Assembly (NCBI RefSeq): GCF_009801115.1
Contig: NZ_VTOL01000003.1
Coordinates: 310,001-374,000 of the forward strand
Source of the DNA: Dyadobacter sp. 3J3
GTDB lineage: Bacteria; Bacteroidota; Bacteroidia; Cytophagales; Spirosomataceae
Length of the DNA stretch: 64,000 bases
Reading direction: 5' to 3'
Part shown: one piece after another, positions 17,557 to 25,779 of the stretch
Layout: every line of letters starts with the position of its first letter
Position numbering within the stretch: position 1 is the first letter of the stretch
The notes under the pieces: model-generated
Databases searched by the model: none
What the model was told of the DNA's origin: nothing
The model's input: only the letters and a program-made list of their open reading frames with translations
Translations under genes and position numbers: made by a program

Positions 17557-18399
17557 ATGAATTTACATAGTATAGATACAGGTTATTTCAAGCTGGATGG
17601 CGGTGCAATGTTTGGCGTGGTACCTAAAACCCTGTGGAACCGGCATAATCCGGCCGATGAAAAAAACCTCTGCAACTGGGCTATGCGTTGTCTGTTGATT
17701 GAAGACGGTGATAAATTAATCCTTATTGATACGGGGCTTGGCGATAAACAGGATGAAAAGTTCTTTGGGTTTTATGATTTAAGCGGAGATGCTTCTTTAC
17801 TGGATTCAATAAAAAAAGCAGGTTTTTCAGCAGAAGATGTTACCGATGTTGTGTTAACTCATTTACATTTTGACCATGTAGGAGGAGCTGTAAAGTACAA
17901 TACGGATAAATCGCTTTTGCTGCCCACGTTTCCAAAAGCAACTTACTGGTCAAACGAAGCGCACTGGCAGTGGGCAACCAATCCGAATCCAAGGGAAAAA
18001 GCTTCATTTTTGAAGGAAAATATTTTACCAATTAAAGAATCGGGACAGCTTAAATTTATTGAAAAAGGTATATCTCCATTTTCTAATATAAATTTTATCC
18101 ATGTAGACGGACACACAGAACAAATGATGCTGCCCGTTATTTCTTACAAAAACCAGAAGATCATTTATGCCGCCGACTTAATTCCGTCTTCCTACCATTT
18201 GCCGCTTCCCTGGGTAATGAGTTACGATGTAAGGCCATTAATGACTATGGTTGAAAAAGAAACAGTTCTAAAAAAAGCTGTGGATGAAAAATGTATTTTA
18301 ATGTTTGAGCATGATCCGATTTATGAAGCAGCTATTGTAGAACAAACAGAAAAGGGAATCAAGATTTTGGAAAGAGGGGATTTGGAGATATTTCTTTAA
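17557..18399 (+). CDS. MBL-fold metallo-hydrolase
   Basis: A 280-aa cytoplasmic protein of the metallo-beta-lactamase fold. The zinc motif HLHFDH is near residue 105, later ligands are the His of HVDGHTEQM and the Asp of YAADLIPSS, and a final His is in FEHDP. The layout resembles lactonase-like members (AttM/AiiA group) but also other MBL hydrolases, so N-acyl-homoserine lactonase activity is only one option. It begins divergently from the GH92 gene and ends 3 bp before the stop codon of the HicB-like gene on the other strand. Confidence 0.88.
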   Translation: MNLHSIDTGYFKLDGGAMFGVVPKTLWNRHNPADEKNLCNWAMRCLLIEDGDKLILIDTGLGDKQDEKFFGFYDLSGDASLLDSIKKAGFSAEDVTDVVLTHLHFDHVGGAVKYNTDKSLLLPTFPKATYWSNEAHWQWATNPNPREKASFLKENILPIKESGQLKFIEKGISPFSNINFIHVDGHTEQMMLPVISYKNQKIIYAADLIPSSYHLPLPWVMSYDVRPLMTMVEKETVLKKAVDEKCILMFEHDPIYEAAIVEQTEKGIKILERGDLEIFL

Positions 18400-18402
18400 T
18401 GA

Positions 18403-18615
18403 TTAAGCGTATATGAGTTTGCCTTTGGCCTCAGGAATATCTCGTCCTAATTCTTTTGCTGTTTCAATCCATTGATCTATCAAAATTTGAATATTGGCCA
18501 AAGCCTCATTTTGTGTCTGTCCATCAGCCATACATCCTGCTAATTCCGGAACTTCTACTATGAAAGTACTATCTTCTTCACTCCAGTACATAATTAATTC
18601 GTATTTGGTATTCAT
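18403..18615 (-). CDS. HicB-like antitoxin
   Basis: A 70-aa HicB-type partial RNase-H-like domain (ELIMYWSEEDSTFIVEVPEL, then GCMADGQTQNEALANI). In hicAB systems HicB neutralises the HicA mRNA interferase. No HicA is seen; instead the gene overlaps a 47-aa ORF by 4 nt (ATGA) at its start. It lacks the C-terminal DNA-binding domain of longer HicB proteins, so it may depend on another repressor. It could be an orphan HicB of unknown role. Confidence 0.85.
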   Translation of the reverse strand: MNTKYELIMYWSEEDSTFIVEVPELAGCMADGQTQNEALANIQILIDQWIETAKELGRDIPEAKGKLIYA

Positions 18616-18755
18616 AGCTTTACAAGTTTATGTTTCAAAATTAAATTTCTTACTTGTTTAATCTGATATGGCTTTGCTTTATTCCCAATTGGCTGAATAT
18701 TTATAATTTCATATATGCCTTCTTTGTGAAAAATCCGATGACTTACAGCCGTCAT
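18612..18755 (-). CDS. 47-aa ORF translationally coupled to HicB-like gene
   Basis: This small ORF starts with ATG at 18755 and reads MTAVSHRIFHKEGIYEIINI, then an IGNKAKPYQIKQVRNLIL segment. It is basic (many Lys/Arg, three His). Its stop codon overlaps the HicB start as ATGA, the arrangement expected for a toxin-antitoxin operon. I do not recognise it as HicA: it lacks the HicA G-S-H motif. The frame stays open for eight codons upstream to a stop. It could be a small unrecognised toxin or the remnant of one. Confidence 0.5.
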   Translation of the reverse strand: MTAVSHRIFHKEGIYEIINIQPIGNKAKPYQIKQVRNLILKHKLVKL

Positions 18756-18887
18756 TTTTATTCCATTGAGGATTACAATTTAGCAAATGTTGCCCTTTAT
18801 GTGGATAATATTGAATAGAAAAATAAAACTTACTGCCTGGTTAGATTAAATTGCTTTATTGCCGGAGTCTTCTTGTTTAAACAAAAT

Positions 18888-19646
18888 ATGAAAAAAATCG
18901 GATTAGTTTTATCAGGAGGGGGAGCTCGTGGAATATCCCATATTGGTGCGATCAAAGCGCTTGAAGAACATGGATTGAAACCACATATCATCAGCGGAAC
19001 CAGTGCAGGTTCTTTCGTAGGCGCACTTATCGCCTACGGATATACAGCCGACGAGATTTTTGAGATAATCCTTAAAACCCGTTTTAGTTCTTTTTTGAGA
19101 CTTGGATTTAGTTTCGGAGGACTTTTAAAAATTGATCGTGTTGAAGAAATAATCAAAAAATACATCCCCGAAAATACTTTTGAAGCTTTAAAAATCCCTC
19201 TTGTCGTCACCGCTACTGACCTTAATGCCGGACAGGAGGTCACATTTAGAAGCGGGAATTTGGGAAAAGTTATTTTAGCATCTTGTTGTCTTCCGGGAGT
19301 TTTCAAACCTTACAATCTGGAAGGCCGCGATTTGATTGATGGAGCCATTTTCAATAATCTGCCGGTTGCGCCCATAGAAAAAGAAGCGGATTACATTATT
19401 GGAATTCACTGCAACCCGCTTCTTTTTGACAAACCTTTTGCACACATGCATCAAATTACCGTGCGCAGTATTCGAATGGCGATGCGGCATAAAGCCAAAG
19501 CCAGCCTGGATCGGTGTGATCTTCTTATTGAAGCGCCTGAACTAAGTACTTTTAATACCTTCGATTTCACGAAAGCGCAGAAGTTGTTTGATATTGGGTA
19601 TAAGTATACGAAGGAGCTACTTGTTGAAAAGAAAATTGCTTTTTAG
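18888..19646 (+). CDS. Patatin-like phospholipase family protein
   Basis: A 252-aa acyl hydrolase of the RssA/YchK type. The glycine-rich oxyanion loop SGGGARG is at residues 9-15, the nucleophile Ser lies in GTSAGS near residues 36-41, and the catalytic Asp in the DGAIFNNLPV (DGA) motif near residue 150. It would hydrolyse lipid acyl esters in the cytoplasm. The ATG at 18888 is chosen because MKKIGLVLSGGGARG is the usual start; a TTG at 18873 adds five residues. A 55-bp palindrome follows the stop codon. Confidence 0.92.
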   Translation: MKKIGLVLSGGGARGISHIGAIKALEEHGLKPHIISGTSAGSFVGALIAYGYTADEIFEIILKTRFSSFLRLGFSFGGLLKIDRVEEIIKKYIPENTFEALKIPLVVTATDLNAGQEVTFRSGNLGKVILASCCLPGVFKPYNLEGRDLIDGAIFNNLPVAPIEKEADYIIGIHCNPLLFDKPFAHMHQITVRSIRMAMRHKAKASLDRCDLLIEAPELSTFNTFDFTKAQKLFDIGYKYTKELLVEKKIAF

Positions 19647-19659
19647 GATCATTGCTATT

Positions 19660-19714
19660 ATAATTTATCCTGGTAAATCCAAAGTTAAACTTTGGATTTA
19701 CCAGGATAAATTAT
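19660..19714. repeat. 55-bp perfect palindrome before the AAA_14 ATPase gene
   Basis: Two perfectly complementary 27-nt arms (starting ATAATTTATCC and ending CCAAAGTT) surround a single A at 19687. It ends 12 bp before the ATPase ATG. As DNA it would be a strong operator or cruciform. As RNA it would form a near loopless hairpin hiding the start region. No T-run follows on the plus strand. Confidence 0.9.
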
Positions 19715-19726
19715 TTATATTTGAGA

Positions 19727-20890
19727 ATGATAAAGAGAAATTTACAAAGAGACCTTGAAAATAGATTAAAAAGTTCTCCTGCGGTTTGTATTCTTGGACC
19801 AAGACAAGTTGGCAAAACAACTCTGGCCAAGCTCATTGTAAGGGATGAAAACAGCTATTTATATCTTGATATTGAAAATCCCCGTGACTTGGTAAAACTA
19901 AGTGATGCCTACACCTATCTAAATAATCGTCAGGATTTGTGTATTGTACTTGATGAAGTACAGCTGATGCCTGAGCTATTTTCTTTGCTCAGACCTCTTA
20001 TTGATAATAACCGAAGACCAGGACGATTTATTTTACTTGGATCAGCTTCACCAAGACTGGTAAAAGGTGTATCAGAATCGCTGGCTGGCCGTATTTCATA
20101 TTTAGAACTTACGCCTATTGGATTTACAGAACTGCCGGAAAACTTTAATTTTTATCAACATTGGTTTTTGGGTGGTTTTCCAAATGCGCTATTAGCACAA
20201 GAATTGGCGACATCACGGGAATGGGTTCAAGATTTCACAAGAAGTTACATTGAGCGGGATCTCGCGCATTTGTTTGGCGTAGAATTAGCTCCGACTTTGC
20301 TTAGGAATTTCTGGATTATGCTGGCCCATTCCAACGGTAATATATGGAACGCCGAAGTTTTTGCTCGTTCTCTCGGTGTAACAGCACCCACAGTTTTACG
20401 ATATCTTGGTTTTTTAGAAGGCGGTTACATGATTAAACGCCTTCAACCGTGGTTTGTAAATGCAAAAAAACGCATAGTCAAGTCTCCCAAAATATATGTC
20501 AGGGATACAGGAATTCTTCATAGTTTATTAAATATTACGCGTCCGGACGATCTTTTTGGACATCCAGCTGTTGGTGCCTCCTGGGAAGGTTACGTTATTG
20601 AACAGGTTTCCCAAATGGTAAGAAATAATTTGGATCTGTTCTTTTACAGAACCCAGGCTGGCGCAGAATGTGATCTTGTTCTCGTCCGGGGAATAGAAGT
20701 AATTGCTTGCATCGAAATAAAACTTAGCAACTCTCCTGTTGTTTCAAAAGGTTTTATCAATTCCTCAGAAGACTTAAATCCAAAATTTAAATATATCATA
20801 ACGCCTGAAAGCGATGATTACACGACAAGTCATGGTGTAACTATTACTAATCTTAAATACTTTTTGGAAAAATATTTGGCAAAATTGTAA
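19727..20890 (+). CDS. Orphan AAA+ ATPase with DUF4143 domain (AAA_14 family)
   Basis: A 387-aa protein. The AAA_14 ATPase has Walker A GPRQVGKT at residues 24-31 and Walker B CIVLDEVQ (Asp76, Glu77). A sensor-like LLGSASP follows, then a winged-helix-like segment (FARSLGVTAPTVLRYLGFLE). The C-terminal DUF4143 part has a PD-(D/E)XK-like pattern, with the Asp of GAECDLVL followed by CIEIK. The family is common and often multi-copy in Bacteroidota and archaea. Its function is unknown; roles as a selfish element or in DNA transactions have been suggested. The ATG at 19727 is preferred to the TTG at 19721. A 55-bp palindrome sits right before it. Confidence 0.9.
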   Translation: MIKRNLQRDLENRLKSSPAVCILGPRQVGKTTLAKLIVRDENSYLYLDIENPRDLVKLSDAYTYLNNRQDLCIVLDEVQLMPELFSLLRPLIDNNRRPGRFILLGSASPRLVKGVSESLAGRISYLELTPIGFTELPENFNFYQHWFLGGFPNALLAQELATSREWVQDFTRSYIERDLAHLFGVELAPTLLRNFWIMLAHSNGNIWNAEVFARSLGVTAPTVLRYLGFLEGGYMIKRLQPWFVNAKKRIVKSPKIYVRDTGILHSLLNITRPDDLFGHPAVGASWEGYVIEQVSQMVRNNLDLFFYRTQAGAECDLVLVRGIEVIACIEIKLSNSPVVSKGFINSSEDLNPKFKYIITPESDDYTTSHGVTITNLKYFLEKYLAKL

Positions 20891-20916
20891 TTAAATCCCA
20901 TTTTTTACGAATAAAA

Positions 20917-22254
20917 CTAATTCAGTTTCGCAATTGGCTCGTTACCCTTTCCAAGTTTTTGAATCACCCAATTCCCAACCTTATCCCCCTGTATCCAGCC
21001 ATTTTCAACTGCATCCATAAAATGAATTCCGCCATAAAATCTTGATAAACCGGATTCTTTTGCTGCATCATTGAATGATTTGAATTTTCTTGCTTTCAAC
21101 CCAAAACGCTCTTCCACGGTATCGGTATAAGCAAAATCATCTCCAAAATAATGTGTCAAAATAACCGCGGCGGCCGAAGATACTACCGAATGCCCGCTCA
21201 GATATTCAGGAAATGGAGGAGTTTGTAGAAATGGTTTCCAGTTTGGATCAATATATTTACGGATCACAGTTTCCGGGCGGATTCTATTACTTCTGTATTT
21301 TTCATCCCAACAAGCCATAAATCCATCCATCAAGCCGATTGCCACAGAAGTAGTAACCAACAGTGTTTTTGAAAAATCCGTTTTAGCTTGTTTACAGGCA
21401 ATATCTGTTATACCAATCCAATGCGCGCCGGGAGAAATTTTCTTCATCCCAACCAACAAATGCCCTTTATTTTCCAAAGCAAAAGGATTACAATCCCAAA
21501 ACGCAGCGGTAATTTTTGCATCACCTTCTGCTTTCACCTCGTAAACGGCGATCATTATTTTAAAAAAATCAGAATTTTTGCTTTCTGAAAATAGAACTGG
21601 GGGAGCTGGTTTGAATTGCGAAGAAGAATCCAAGGTAAAAGGACGAACCGTTTTGAAATAGGGCTCAACTGGAGGGAAATAACCAGGAGGTGTCGGATAC
21701 CAGCTTCCTTTTGTTTCAATCGGTGCATAACGCGGAAAATTACTTATCCGATTATATTTGTCAGCCTTGGCGTACTTCAATATCTGCTTGCTGATTTCCA
21801 CTGCGTATTCCTTAGATCCGGCAATAATCTCTTCACTGAAACCAATTGTTTTGCAGGAATCAAGCAAATGATCCTGATATTTTTGCAGCATCAAGCCGCC
21901 GGAAGGCTGCATTTTTTTTGCGGTTTCCAACATAGCCAAAACTGCACTAAGCTGATAAGAGTATTCCGTTAATCCCTCCGGTTTTTTAATTTCAGGAAAA
22001 TCATTCAAAACGCCATGCATTGTTTTATATGCTGAATCATTTTGAGCTACCACTTCGTAACCGGCCAGACAGGCATAAGAATAAAAGCGGGCGCCAAGTG
22101 GCGGATTGGTAACATCATGAACCATCACGTCCGTCATTTGGCTGGTAACCTGGCCAATGATAGCACCGTCAAGTGCTGGTAATTTTCTATCTTTTGTATT
22201 ACACCTTGTCAAAAAAACGATGAACAAAAGTGGCAGGAGGAACTGAATTTTCAT
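20917..22254 (-). CDS. Vanadium-dependent haloperoxidase/PAP2-like lipoprotein
   Basis: A 445-aa lipoprotein (lipobox FLTRC, Cys18). The C-terminal half has the conserved active-site triad segments of vanadium haloperoxidases and PAP2 phosphatases: KYRSNRIRPE, then PEYLSGHSVVS, then SRFYGGIHF with the vanadate/phosphate-binding His. It could be a haloperoxidase using H2O2 and halide, or a phosphatase; sequence alone cannot decide. Its start overlaps the VCBS/ASPIC gene stop by 4 nt (ATGA), so it is translationally coupled. This arrangement, VCBS/ASPIC lipoprotein plus haloperoxidase after SusCD, makes it the last gene of the operon. A paralogue lies at 31552. Confidence 0.9.
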   Translation of the reverse strand: MKIQFLLPLLFIVFLTRCNTKDRKLPALDGAIIGQVTSQMTDVMVHDVTNPPLGARFYSYACLAGYEVVAQNDSAYKTMHGVLNDFPEIKKPEGLTEYSYQLSAVLAMLETAKKMQPSGGLMLQKYQDHLLDSCKTIGFSEEIIAGSKEYAVEISKQILKYAKADKYNRISNFPRYAPIETKGSWYPTPPGYFPPVEPYFKTVRPFTLDSSSQFKPAPPVLFSESKNSDFFKIMIAVYEVKAEGDAKITAAFWDCNPFALENKGHLLVGMKKISPGAHWIGITDIACKQAKTDFSKTLLVTTSVAIGLMDGFMACWDEKYRSNRIRPETVIRKYIDPNWKPFLQTPPFPEYLSGHSVVSSAAAVILTHYFGDDFAYTDTVEERFGLKARKFKSFNDAAKESGLSRFYGGIHFMDAVENGWIQGDKVGNWVIQKLGKGNEPIAKLN

Positions 22255-25200
22255 TTTTTAACAATTTTGTATGCTTTTATTTCCTGCTGATTAATCCCGA
22301 ACAAAAGTGTATTTCCAATTGGAAGTACACTGCGCACATCACCTTTCAGCGCAAAACCTGATTTATCCTGAGGTATGTATTTAAAATTCCCTTTGCCGTC
22401 TCCTTTTACTAAAATCCCGTAATTGGCGTCGTATTTCCCAAAACGCAAACGGGCTCTGCTGCTGTTGCCACAGAAGAGCAAATCCTTTTTACCATCCTGA
22501 TCAAAATCAAGGGAAGTAATCGTATAAATTGGTGAAGACTGAACTTCCAGCGGCAATGATTTTTCTTTTAATTTCCCCGACGCATTACTTTCAAAATACG
22601 CCGTTTTTAAAAAATTTGATGTTAAATGAGAAGCATCTTTTAATTCTTCCGGCGTGAAAATATCGGTTACGGATGCATCTGCGTAGCTTTTATAATCCTG
22701 GAAACGCGTTCTCATAATGCTCATCTGATCCAGCATTTCATCCCGCGTTACATAAGGGTAACTTTTCCCCTGGATGTAAAATGACATAATGGGATCAACA
22801 GACCCATTGTCATCAAAATCCTTGTAAACCATTTCCACAGGCTCGGCATCACTTGCTTTGCACTGCGTATTCAATCCAATATTTCCGGCAACAAAATCAG
22901 GTTTCCCGTCACCATTTATATCGTCAACCAGGATTTTATTCCACCAGCCGCTGTAAGCTTTTTCAAAATAATCCAGCGTTTTATTGGTCAATTTCCCTCC
23001 CGCATTCACCAGTACCGTGATCGGCATCCACTCTCCTACCAAAACCAGATCCGGCTTTTTATCTCCGTTCATATCCGTCCAGACAGCATCCGTCACCATA
23101 CCAATTCTTTCCAGTTCCGGAGCAATTTGGGCCGTTTGATCTATAAACTGGCCCTTGCCATTGTTGATCAAAATATAACTTCTTGGCGCTTCAGGATATC
23201 TGCCAGGAATTACTCTTCCGCCAACAAACAAATCCTGTTTTCCATCTCCATTAAAATCAGTAACCCTGACACAGCTTTTGCTAAAAAGCATTTGTGGCAA
23301 AGCATCTGTTTTCTTTGTAAAATTTCCTTTACCGTCATTGATATAAAGCCGGTCTTGCAGCAAAACATCTTCAGGCATAAAATTGGCATAACCACCGCTG
23401 GTTACATACAAATCAACAAATCCGTCACCGTTTGCATCAAAAAACGCTGCATCCGTATCTTCGCTTTGTTTATCCGCTTCAAAAGCGGAAACCGGTTTGC
23501 TTACAAAAGATCCGTTTTTTTGTTGTAGAAATAATTTGCCTGCTTCACCATATCCTCCTCCTACATATACATCTTCCAGCTTATCACCATTTACATCACC
23601 TTTTGTTAAATTAGGATTTGAAAAGGAAATCGCATTCACCATAAGAGGTTGGCGCTTGAAATCATTGATTTTGTTTGCCGGATTTTTATATGCTATCGGG
23701 GAAGGAACCGGACTAAAAAGCGGGGTTTCAGTAGCTTGAATTATCGTTTCTGCTTTCGCATTTTTTTCAGATAAAGTAAGTAATTGATCTGCTTTCGGAT
23801 TTACCAGTTTTTCCTGTTTGCCGCTTAGCCACGTTATTTTCAGAGAATCAATGGTAGCTGAATTTCCAAGTCCAAAATGTAAAACCGGTGATACGCTCGA
23901 CTGATATCCACGTGTTGGCATTTGTTCCAGATATTGCTGCTGGCCATTTTGATAAATTGAAACTTTCGCTCCTGTACCCAGTGTATTTTTTTGTTCACCT
24001 TCCAGTTTCAATTTCAGGTAGTGATTTTTCAATTGTTTGCTACCTTCATTTTGATAAATAAAAGCAGGGATATTGATATTATTAACGACCAGGTCCAGAT
24101 CTCCGTCATTGTCAAGATCCGCATATGCCGCTCCGCCACTATTTGAAACCTGCCCCAAGCCCCAATCGGCCGCTACATTTTTGAACGTTAAATCCTTATT
24201 ATTCTGGAATAAATAATTTTTAATGTTCGAAGATGGTATTTGACCAACCAATTCCAATATATCCTCCCTTCTAACCTGCCCCTCTTTTCTTTTTAAATGA
24301 TCGCCCATGTATTTCAGGAAATCCATATTGGTGTAGTCTCTCAAATAACCATTCGTTATAAAAAGATCTTTCCAGCCATCATTGTCATAATCCGCAAACA
24401 GTGGAGCCCAGCTCCAGTCGGTATTGGAAACACCAGATAATTGCCCGATTTCTGAAAACAAAGGTGTTGCAATTTTACCTTGTTTCCCTACCACACCTTC
24501 ATTCAGTTGCAGCATATTGCGCATGTACTGATGATGAAAACCCATTTTTACGTTGAAATCAAACAATTCATAATTGTCGAGCCCAACCAGAAGCTTTTGT
24601 CGGCGATTGTCTTCAGGCAACATATCCAGCGTGAAAACATCCGGCAAACCGTCATTGTTAAAATCTGCAATTTCATTTCCCATAGACGAATGGGAAGTAT
24701 GTCCTATTCCCGAATCGATAACATCGGTAAAAGTGCCGTTTTTGTTATTAATATATAAGAAATCGGGTACAGAATAATCATTGGAAATGTACATATCCGG
24801 CCAACCGTCCATGTTGACATCTGCAATGCCTATCCCTAATCCATAACTTAGCTCAGAACTTTGTATCCCTGCTTTTTTGGTTACATCTTCAAAAAACGGT
24901 TCTGAACCATTTTTCATAGTATTACGAAACAACCTTGCTCCGGCCGAAGGGTCTTCTTTTTTGAGAATTTCAGCTGTTGATGATTCATCTAAAATTGGGA
25001 GCGCTTTTGGATTATGGTTCAACAAAAACATATCCAGATCACCGTCCCGGTCATAATCAAAAAATGCTGCTTGTGTGCTAGTGCTTGTATTGGCCAAGCC
25101 ATATTTTTCCGCTTTTTCTTCAAACTGCGGAATACCGGCAGTATTTGGGCCTTTGTTTATAAATAACTGGTTTTTTAATTTATCCGGAGAAACCGTTCCT

Positions 25201-25643
25201 GAATAACAGACATAAATATCAAGTAAGCCATCCCCATTTACATCGGCCATTGTTACCCCGGTTTTCCACGGACTTTCACGGCCAGCAACGTTTGACGCAG
25301 CAGTAATGTCTTCAAACTGCATATTACCTTTATTGAGATATAGTTTATTTGAAACCATATTTCCGGTAAAATAAATATCATCCAGCCCGTCACCATTTAC
25401 ATCGCCAACAGCTACTCCACCACCGTTATAAAAATATTCATACATCAGCACGTTGGTGTTTAAGCCTTCGGTTAATGTATTGACAAAATCCACTTTTGTT
25501 TTTTCAGCATGCAGTAAAGTAAAAAGGGGAGTTCCGGAAACTTCGGATTTATTTTCTCCTGATTTTTCTGATTTGTTGCAACCAGCAATAGCAATTATAA
25601 CGAACAGGAAGGCGGCTCTTGAAAAGCCATTTTTTAGTTTCAT
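22251..25643 (-). CDS. VCBS/FG-GAP repeat lipoprotein with ASPIC/UnbV domain
   Basis: An 1130-aa lipoprotein (IAGC lipobox, Cys22). It carries many FG-GAP/VCBS calcium-binding repeats, such as DVNGDGLDDIYFTG, DYDRDGDLDMFLLN and DFNGDGKQDLFVGG, in two blocks around residues 60-540 and 660-1100. Between them, at about 555-635, lies an ASPIC/UnbV domain (GTGAKVSIYQNGQQQYLEQM, then VLHFGLGNS). The fold is a beta-propeller like CRTAC1 or integrin. In Bacteroidota such proteins follow SusCD pairs, where they probably bind or process the ligand at the cell surface. A terminator hairpin separates it from susD, so it is probably expressed below the SusCD level. Confidence 0.93.
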   Translation of the reverse strand: MKLKNGFSRAAFLFVIIAIAGCNKSEKSGENKSEVSGTPLFTLLHAEKTKVDFVNTLTEGLNTNVLMYEYFYNGGGVAVGDVNGDGLDDIYFTGNMVSNKLYLNKGNMQFEDITAASNVAGRESPWKTGVTMADVNGDGLLDIYVCYSGTVSPDKLKNQLFINKGPNTAGIPQFEEKAEKYGLANTSTSTQAAFFDYDRDGDLDMFLLNHNPKALPILDESSTAEILKKEDPSAGARLFRNTMKNGSEPFFEDVTKKAGIQSSELSYGLGIGIADVNMDGWPDMYISNDYSVPDFLYINNKNGTFTDVIDSGIGHTSHSSMGNEIADFNNDGLPDVFTLDMLPEDNRRQKLLVGLDNYELFDFNVKMGFHHQYMRNMLQLNEGVVGKQGKIATPLFSEIGQLSGVSNTDWSWAPLFADYDNDGWKDLFITNGYLRDYTNMDFLKYMGDHLKRKEGQVRREDILELVGQIPSSNIKNYLFQNNKDLTFKNVAADWGLGQVSNSGGAAYADLDNDGDLDLVVNNINIPAFIYQNEGSKQLKNHYLKLKLEGEQKNTLGTGAKVSIYQNGQQQYLEQMPTRGYQSSVSPVLHFGLGNSATIDSLKITWLSGKQEKLVNPKADQLLTLSEKNAKAETIIQATETPLFSPVPSPIAYKNPANKINDFKRQPLMVNAISFSNPNLTKGDVNGDKLEDVYVGGGYGEAGKLFLQQKNGSFVSKPVSAFEADKQSEDTDAAFFDANGDGFVDLYVTSGGYANFMPEDVLLQDRLYINDGKGNFTKKTDALPQMLFSKSCVRVTDFNGDGKQDLFVGGRVIPGRYPEAPRSYILINNGKGQFIDQTAQIAPELERIGMVTDAVWTDMNGDKKPDLVLVGEWMPITVLVNAGGKLTNKTLDYFEKAYSGWWNKILVDDINGDGKPDFVAGNIGLNTQCKASDAEPVEMVYKDFDDNGSVDPIMSFYIQGKSYPYVTRDEMLDQMSIMRTRFQDYKSYADASVTDIFTPEELKDASHLTSNFLKTAYFESNASGKLKEKSLPLEVQSSPIYTITSLDFDQDGKKDLLFCGNSSRARLRFGKYDANYGILVKGDGKGNFKYIPQDKSGFALKGDVRSVLPIGNTLLFGINQQEIKAYKIVKK

Positions 25644-25673
25644 GATCGAAACAGAAAATAGATGATGTTATAG

Positions 25674-25712
25674 AAAAAAGAAACTATGCCTGCACAAGGC
25701 AGACATAGTTTC
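25674..25712 (-). terminator. Intra-operon terminator/attenuator after susD
   Basis: On the minus strand a 14-bp stem (GAAACTATG plus TCTGC, one G-U pair; plus-strand 25680-25693 with 25699-25712) is followed by TTTTTT. It lies between susD and the VCBS gene and would lower expression of the two downstream genes. Confidence 0.8.
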
Positions 25713-25779
25713 CGGTAAATTTAAACAGTATGATAAATTAAATTATACTGTTTCATTATTTAAAATCAAGATCACTGAA

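Noticed and set aside
19660..19714. 55-bp palindrome read simply as the patatin gene terminator
   Set aside because: The arms are perfect over 27 bp with a one-base loop and no T-run, and it sits just before the next start codon; an operator or element is more likely.
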